A stretch of DNA of 64,000 nucleotides, from contig NZ_FNHI01000010.1 of NCBI RefSeq assembly GCF_900103455.1, positions 124,001-188,000 on the forward strand, written 5' to 3'. Position 1 is the stretch's first letter. Each line of letters starts with the position of its first letter. The notes beneath the pieces were generated by a model. That model had not been told where the DNA came from. It did not search any database and saw only the letters and a list, made by a program, of their open reading frames with translations. The position numbers and the translations under genes are program-made. Source of the stretch: Streptomyces wuyuanensis. GTDB lineage: Bacteria; Actinomycetota; Actinomycetes; Streptomycetales; Streptomycetaceae. Below are positions 59,988-64,000 of this stretch, piece after piece.

Positions 59988-60782
59988 TCAGATACTGATA
60001 GAGAAGGCGAATGAACTGAGCAGACTGCCCACACCACTGCGTAGTTGTTCGACCGCCGGAATCAAACGATCTTCCTGGTGGAGCGGCAGGGAAATCGCCA
60101 TCGCGCCGGCCGCGGAGCCCACGGTGACGGGAATAGCCGCACAGACCGTTCCCAGGGCATATTCCTGCCGCTCGATCACCGGCTGCATCTGCCCCATCGC
60201 CCCGAGCCGTTCCAGCAGACTTCCCCGATTGCGCACCGTATAGGGCGTGATCCGGTCCACCGGGTGACGGTCCAGGTGATCCTTGCGAGCCCGCTCGTCG
60301 AGCTGGCCGAGCAGGCACTGGCCCAGAGCGTGCGCATGCCCCGTCTCCCGGAAATCCGCCCATTCGTCCACCGCGGGTGCGTACGGAGTGTCGGCCACGG
60401 CGACGAGTTCGATCTCTTCCTCCCGATAGAGGGCGAAATAGACCGGTACGCCGATGGAATCCCGCCAGTGCGCCAGGGACTCCTCGATCTTGGTGCGACG
60501 ATTCTGCATCGCGCCGCCCATCGCGAGCCGCACCGCGGCCTCGCCGAAGACGAACACGCCCTTCTCGCGCCGCAGATAGCCCTCGTGCGCAAGGGTCCGC
60601 AGCAGGTGGTAGGCGGTGGGAAGAGGCAGGCCCGCCTCACGTGCGAGCTGCTTGGCCGGGGCGCCGTCGATGTGTGAGGCGACGGCCTCCATGAGTCTCA
60701 GCGCCCGTTGCACCGAGCCGATCAGGGTAGGAGCGGGCGAGGTGGTGGTGGGCGCAGAACTGTTAGCCAATGCCGTGGCCAA
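59988..60782 (-). CDS. ssgR: SsgR, IclR-family activator of ssgA
   Basis: 264 aa. IclR HTH about 20-80 (SVQRALRLMEAVASHIDG, AKQLAREAGLPLPTAYHLLRTL), effector domain about 95-255. In S. coelicolor SsgR activates ssgA; the gene order is the same. The start codon is TTG 60782: upstream in the same frame TGA comes only two codons before it, so no ATG/GTG start exists upstream. GGGGGTGA just upstream is the likely ribosome site. Confidence 0.93.
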   Translation of the reverse strand: MATALANSSAPTTTSPAPTLIGSVQRALRLMEAVASHIDGAPAKQLAREAGLPLPTAYHLLRTLAHEGYLRREKGVFVFGEAAVRLAMGGAMQNRRTKIEESLAHWRDSIGVPVYFALYREEEIELVAVADTPYAPAVDEWADFRETGHAHALGQCLLGQLDERARKDHLDRHPVDRITPYTVRNRGSLLERLGAMGQMQPVIERQEYALGTVCAAIPVTVGSAAGAMAISLPLHQEDRLIPAVEQLRSGVGSLLSSFAFSISI

Positions 60783-60879
60783 AGGTCACCCCCAGGCATG
60801 GTGACGGGCGGACCGCCCGCGCGCGGGGGCCGCCCCCGCACGCCCGCCGCGCTCCCCGAGGGCTGGGCTGCTCCTGAGA

Positions 60880-60950
60880 CCGAATTCGGGAACTGCCCAG
60901 GGAGTCGCAAGAACCGCTGCTCGCGGTGGTCATCGACCGGGAATTCCCGG
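60880..60950. promoter_or_regulatory. Pair of GAATTC-centred palindromes upstream of ssgR
   Basis: CCGAATTCGG (60880-60889) and CCGGGAATTCCCGG (60937-60950), centres 59 bp apart, 98-168 nt upstream of ssgR. Possibly a paired operator. A CTGCCA/TGGCAG hairpin follows at 60967-60984. The full gap 60783-61131 has no gene. Confidence 0.45.
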
Positions 60951-61131
60951 GGGGGACGGCGGAGGACTGCCACTCTAATGGCAGGCCCCGACGGGCCGGG
61001 GGGATCACCTGCGCCATTCCCTCGCGCGGGCTAACGGGCGTACGTACCTGCCGATTTCCGCCCCGCGATGTCCGTCGTCCCGCGCTCCCCGCGCGCCCCC
61101 GGCGCACTCACGCCGGCCGGTGGTGCTGCCC

Positions 61132-61350
61132 CTACCAGTCGCCCTTCGAGGACGACGAGCTCATGAACTTCCGCACGACGTACACCAGTCCGCCCACGAT
61201 CGCCACGAAGAACAGGACCTTGAAGAGCAGCAAGATCACAAAGCCGATGAGATTCGCGATCATCCCGCCGAAGACGACAAGGGCGATCAGGGGGATGGCG
61301 ACCCACTTCACCCACCAGGGCATCCCCTTCAGTATCTCCCGCACCGCCAT
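61132..61350 (-). CDS. DUF5326-type small membrane protein
   Basis: 72 aa. MAVREILKGMPWWVKWVAI, two hydrophobic helices (about 12-35, 37-60), ending RKFMSSSSSKGDW. Typical Streptomyces small protein, DUF5326. ATG 61350 with GAGGTAGGACG upstream. Function unknown. Confidence 0.8.
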   Translation of the reverse strand: MAVREILKGMPWWVKWVAIPLIALVVFGGMIANLIGFVILLLFKVLFFVAIVGGLVYVVRKFMSSSSSKGDW

Positions 61351-61472
61351 CGTCCTACCTCGCTTCCGTGAGTTCTCCTGCTGTCGATGCTAGAGGCCGG
61401 AGCGTGGTCCGCGCGGCGCCCGCGTCCCCCGAAGTCCCCTGAGCCGTCCCCTAGGGAGACCGGGCCGGCGGG

Positions 61473-61790
61473 TCAGCTCTCGGGCGGGGAGAAGACGACG
61501 AGCACCCGGAGATCCTCGCTGATGTGGTGGAACTTGTGGGCCACTCCGGCGGGGACGTAGACGACACTGCCCCGCCCCACCTGGGTCGTCTCCATGCCGA
61601 CGGTGATCGAGGCCCGGCCGCTGACGACGAGGTAGACCTCGTCCTGCCGGTGCGGCTGCTGCGGGTCCAGCTCCCCCGCGTCCAGTGCGTACAGCCCGAC
61701 CGACATGTTCCTTTCGCGCAGGAACTGCAGATACGCACCGTCGTTGGCGGCACGCTCCGCCTCGAGTTCGTCCAGCCGGAATGCCTTCAT
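61473..61790 (-). CDS. Cupin-domain protein
   Basis: 105 aa. Single cupin barrel: PHRQDEVYLVVSGRAS and GSVVYVPAGVAHKFHHI give two cupin motifs with His, Glu and His metal ligands. Could be a metal-dependent isomerase, dioxygenase or binder. ATG 61790, 51 nt from the divergent holin-like gene. Confidence 0.85.
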   Translation of the reverse strand: MKAFRLDELEAERAANDGAYLQFLRERNMSVGLYALDAGELDPQQPHRQDEVYLVVSGRASITVGMETTQVGRGSVVYVPAGVAHKFHHISEDLRVLVVFSPPES

Positions 61791-61841
61791 CGTCCGTCCG
61801 CCCCTGCCATCGGTCCGATCACGTCTGCCACGATCAGACAC

Positions 61842-62222
61842 ATGAAGAATTTCCTCGTCAAGACGATCGCGAACGCCGGGGCCCTCGCCGTGGCGATCTG
61901 GCTGGTCCAGGACATCACACTCACCGGCGACAACACCGCGAAGAAGACCGTCACCCTGATCATCGTGGCCCTGCTCTTCGGCCTGGTGAACTTCTTCGTG
62001 AAGCCGATAGTCAAGCTGCTGACGCTTCCCCTCTTCATCCTCACGCTCGGCCTGATCACGCTGGTGGTCAACGCCCTGATGCTGCTGCTGACCTCCTGGC
62101 TCGCCGATGTCCTGGACCTGAACTTCCATGTGGAGGGCTTCTGGACGGCAGTGCTCGGCGGGTTGATCATCTCGATCGTGTCGTGGGCGCTGAACGTGGT
62201 GCTCCCCGACGGCAAGGACTGA
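61842..62222 (+). CDS. Phage-holin-like (mycobacterial 4TM superfamily) membrane protein
   Basis: 126 aa with four helices (about 8-24, 38-58, 60-84, 100-122). VNFFVKPIVKLLTLPLFILTLGL is the family hallmark. Despite the name it is not from a phage; these are widespread chromosomal proteins of unknown role. ATG 61842; 7 nt before the phosphatase gene. Confidence 0.87.
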   Translation: MKNFLVKTIANAGALAVAIWLVQDITLTGDNTAKKTVTLIIVALLFGLVNFFVKPIVKLLTLPLFILTLGLITLVVNALMLLLTSWLADVLDLNFHVEGFWTAVLGGLIISIVSWALNVVLPDGKD

Positions 62223-62229
62223 ACGCACG

Positions 62230-62721
62230 ATGCCCTTCTCCGTCTGTTTCGTCTGCACCGGCAACATCTGCCGGTCGCCGATGGCCGAGTCCGTGTTCCG
62301 GGCCCGCCTGGAGGACGCCGGACTCGACGGCCTCGTCGTCGTGGACAGCGCCGGCACGGGAGGCTGGCACGAAGGCGACGGCGCCGATCCCCGCACGGTC
62401 ACCGTCCTGCGGAACCACGGCTACGCGTCCGGTCACGCCGCCCGGCAGTTCCGCGCCTCGTGGTTCTCCCGGCTGGACCTGGTCATCGCTCTCGACGAAG
62501 GCCATCTGCGTGAGCTGCGCGGGCTGGCGCCGACCGCAGCGGACGCCTCGAAGGTGCGGCTGCTGCGCTCGTACGACCCGACCGCCGGTGACGACCTCGA
62601 CGTCCCCGACCCGTACTACGGCGGAATGGACGGTTTCGAGGAATGCCTGGACATGGTGGAGGCCGCGAGCGAGGGACTGCTCGCCGCGGTGCGCGACGCG
62701 GTGGAGGAGAAGGCGGCATGA
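62230..62721 (+). CDS. Low-molecular-weight protein tyrosine phosphatase
   Basis: 163 aa. P-loop CTGNICRSP at residues 9-17 with Cys nucleophile and Arg; general acid Asp in VPDPYYGG (about 125). Cytoplasmic. PtpA-like proteins of Streptomyces affect secondary metabolism. Stop overlaps the next start by 4 nt. Operon with the holin-like gene and PLP lyase. Confidence 0.94.
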   Translation: MPFSVCFVCTGNICRSPMAESVFRARLEDAGLDGLVVVDSAGTGGWHEGDGADPRTVTVLRNHGYASGHAARQFRASWFSRLDLVIALDEGHLRELRGLAPTAADASKVRLLRSYDPTAGDDLDVPDPYYGGMDGFEECLDMVEAASEGLLAAVRDAVEEKAA

Positions 62722-63842
62722 GCACGGGTGAGGGAACGAGGGCCGTACGGGCCGGTCTGCCGGAGCCGCAGAAGTACGAACCCACGCTGCCGGGGCCGGT
62801 CTTCGCGGCCCACTACCATCTGCCCGGCGAACCGACGGGACCGTACACCTACGGGCGGGACTCCAATCCCACCTGGACGCTGCTGGAGCAGGCCGTCGGG
62901 GAACTGGAGGCACCGGGGGAGACCGGGGTCGAGACCGTCGTCTTCGCCTCGGGCATGGCCGCCGTCTCCGCCGTCCTGCTGTCGCAGGTCCGGGCGGGCG
63001 ACGCGGTGGTGCTGCCGGACGACGGCTACCAGGCGCTGCCCCTGGTGCGGGAGCAGTTGGAGGAGTACGGGGTCGAGGTGCGGACCGCGCCGACCGGCGG
63101 CGACGCCCAGCTCGCCGAGCTGGACGGGGCCAAACTGCTGTGGATCGAGACGCCCTCCAACCCGGGGCTCGACGTGTGCGACGTGCGACGGCTCGCGGAC
63201 GCCGCACACGCCGGCGGCGCCCTGGTCGCGGTCGACAACACGCTCGCGACGCCGCTCGGCCAGCGCCCGCTCGCCCTCGGCGCGGACTTCGCGGTCGCCA
63301 GCGGCACCAAGGGCCTGACGGGCCATGGCGACCTGCTGCTCGGATACGTGGTGTGCCGGACCGCCGAACTGGCCGCCCGGGTCCGGCACTGGCGCAAGGT
63401 CGTGGGCGCGATCCCGGGCCCCATGGAGGCCTGGCTGGCCCATCGCTCGCTGGCCACGCTCCAGCTGCGGTCCGACCGGCAGTGTGCGAACGCCCTCGCC
63501 CTGGCCCGGGCGCTGGCCGCGCGGGCGGAGGTGACCGGACTGCGCTATCCCGGACTGCCCGAGGACCCCTCGCACAAGATCGCCTCGGAGCAGATGCGCC
63601 GGTTCGGCTCGGTGGTCTCCTTCGACCTGCCCGGCCGCGAGCACGCCGAGCGCTTCCTGGCGGAGGCACGTCTCGTCGACGACGCCACCAGCTTCGGCAG
63701 CGTGCGCTCCAGCGCCGAACGCAGGGGCCGCTGGGGCGGCGACGCCGTCTCCGAGGGCTTCATCCGCTTCTCGGCGGGCGTGGAGGACACGGACGACCTC
63801 GTCGCGGACGTGCTGCGGGCACTGGACGCGGCGGCGGACTGA
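62718..63842 (+). CDS. Cystathionine gamma-lyase/synthase-family PLP enzyme
   Basis: 374 aa trans-sulfuration family. TYGRDSNPTWTLLEQAVGEL, FASGMAAVSAVLL, WIETPSNPGLDV, VDNTLATP, SGTKGLTGHGDLLLGY with the PLP Lys, and RFSAGVEDTDDLVADV. Splits cystathionine to Cys or similar. ATG 62718 overlaps the phosphatase stop (ATGA), giving translational coupling, an unusual pairing. Confidence 0.93.
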   Translation: MSTGEGTRAVRAGLPEPQKYEPTLPGPVFAAHYHLPGEPTGPYTYGRDSNPTWTLLEQAVGELEAPGETGVETVVFASGMAAVSAVLLSQVRAGDAVVLPDDGYQALPLVREQLEEYGVEVRTAPTGGDAQLAELDGAKLLWIETPSNPGLDVCDVRRLADAAHAGGALVAVDNTLATPLGQRPLALGADFAVASGTKGLTGHGDLLLGYVVCRTAELAARVRHWRKVVGAIPGPMEAWLAHRSLATLQLRSDRQCANALALARALAARAEVTGLRYPGLPEDPSHKIASEQMRRFGSVVSFDLPGREHAERFLAEARLVDDATSFGSVRSSAERRGRWGGDAVSEGFIRFSAGVEDTDDLVADVLRALDAAAD

Positions 63843-63912
63843 GGCGCGGTGCACACCGGCGGCGGGTCCCCTGCCGCGGACACCGGCCGGAGGGCGTCCG
63901 GGCGGGCGCGAA

Positions 63913-63951
63913 GGACGGTCCGAGCCTCCCCCCTCATGGCTCGGACCGTCC
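63913..63951 (+). terminator. Terminator after PLP lyase
   Basis: 13-bp perfect stem GGACGGTCCGAGC / GCTCGGACCGTCC (63913-63925 with 63939-63951), 13-nt loop, 70 nt after the stop. The last 49 nt of the window hold nothing recognisable. Confidence 0.75.
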
Positions 63952-64000
63952 CCCATCCGCACGCGGTTCCCAGGCCGGTGACACATGGCACCACGCACAC

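Noticed and set aside
61842..62222. Prophage holin
   Set aside because: The family name is misleading; no lysin, integrase or phage structural gene is nearby.

Overview
This is high-GC actinobacterial DNA and almost certainly a Streptomyces chromosome. The third codon positions are strongly G/C biased, GTG starts are common, and there are developmental genes (SsgA/SsgR), a class-E-type LAXTG sortase substrate, a Rex-type operator and a mycelial copper/Dyp-peroxidase operon. Gene order resembles the conserved Streptomyces core region that includes ssgR-ssgA, thiC, hisC, cydABCD, serS-pheA and dtpA. A parS site and several consensus DnaA boxes fit a position not far from oriC. I see no insertion sequences, prophage or CRISPR; this is core chromosome.

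Layout. 1-7.6 kb: partial acyl-CoA dehydrogenase, small secreted protein, primase-polymerase (Prim-Pol) protein, LAXTG wall protein, DUF427 protein, L,D-transpeptidase, small membrane-anchored protein, tRNA-Ser(UGA). 7.8-13.3 kb: zinc alcohol dehydrogenase, HtrA-like protease, glycerophosphodiesterase, RsbW-like ATPase, SEC-C/DUF5926 protein. 13.6-19.1 kb: secreted protein, second Prim-Pol protein, degenerate-looking SpoIIE-type phosphatase, Xaa-Pro aminopeptidase, second RsbW-like ATPase. 19.3-25.6 kb: extracytoplasmic copper operon (membrane protein, YcnI, Sco, PCuAC, CopC-CopD, DtpA). 25.6-29.5 kb: pheA, an intergenic DnaA-box cluster, serS, HAD phosphatase, tRNA-Ser(GCU).

29.7-33.9 kb: a small hypothetical gene and a stacked ABC operon with two ATPases and two permeases. 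34.1-40.5 kb: M24 peptidase co-translated with an epoxide-hydrolase-like/SDR fusion, MerR regulator, second DnaA-box cluster, KptA/Tpt1 RNA 2'-phosphotransferase, LLM oxidoreductase, second HAD phosphatase. 40.6-50.0 kb: M23 peptidase, DosS-like heme-type sensor kinase, cydCD, cydB, cydA, all on the minus strand behind a perfect Rex operator. The kinase starts 10 nt after cydCD and probably shares the operon. 50.2-55.7 kb: hisC, LacI regulator, metallophosphoesterase, membrane protein with PDF repeats, DUF805. 56-60.8 kb: thiC with TPP riboswitch, YibE/F protein, ssgA, ssgR. 61-63.9 kb: small membrane protein, cupin, holin-like protein, LMW tyrosine phosphatase overlapping a PLP gamma-lyase.

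How the parts fit: respiration (cydAB, CydCD, sensor kinase) is wired to redox through Rex. Copper delivery outside the membrane feeds DtpA, which in S. lividans acts with a copper oxidase in hyphal development, and SsgR-SsgA controls sporulation septation. Chromosome-organisation signals (parS over the cydCD start codon, DnaA boxes upstream of serS and kptA) sit among metabolic genes. I did not find one clearly new multi-gene defence or biosynthetic system. The most interesting items are the DnaA-box clusters, the parS/start-codon overlap, the kinase in the cyd operon, the pseudo-phosphatase-like SpoIIE protein between two anti-sigma-like ATPases, and the hydrolase-SDR fusion co-translated with an M24 protein.
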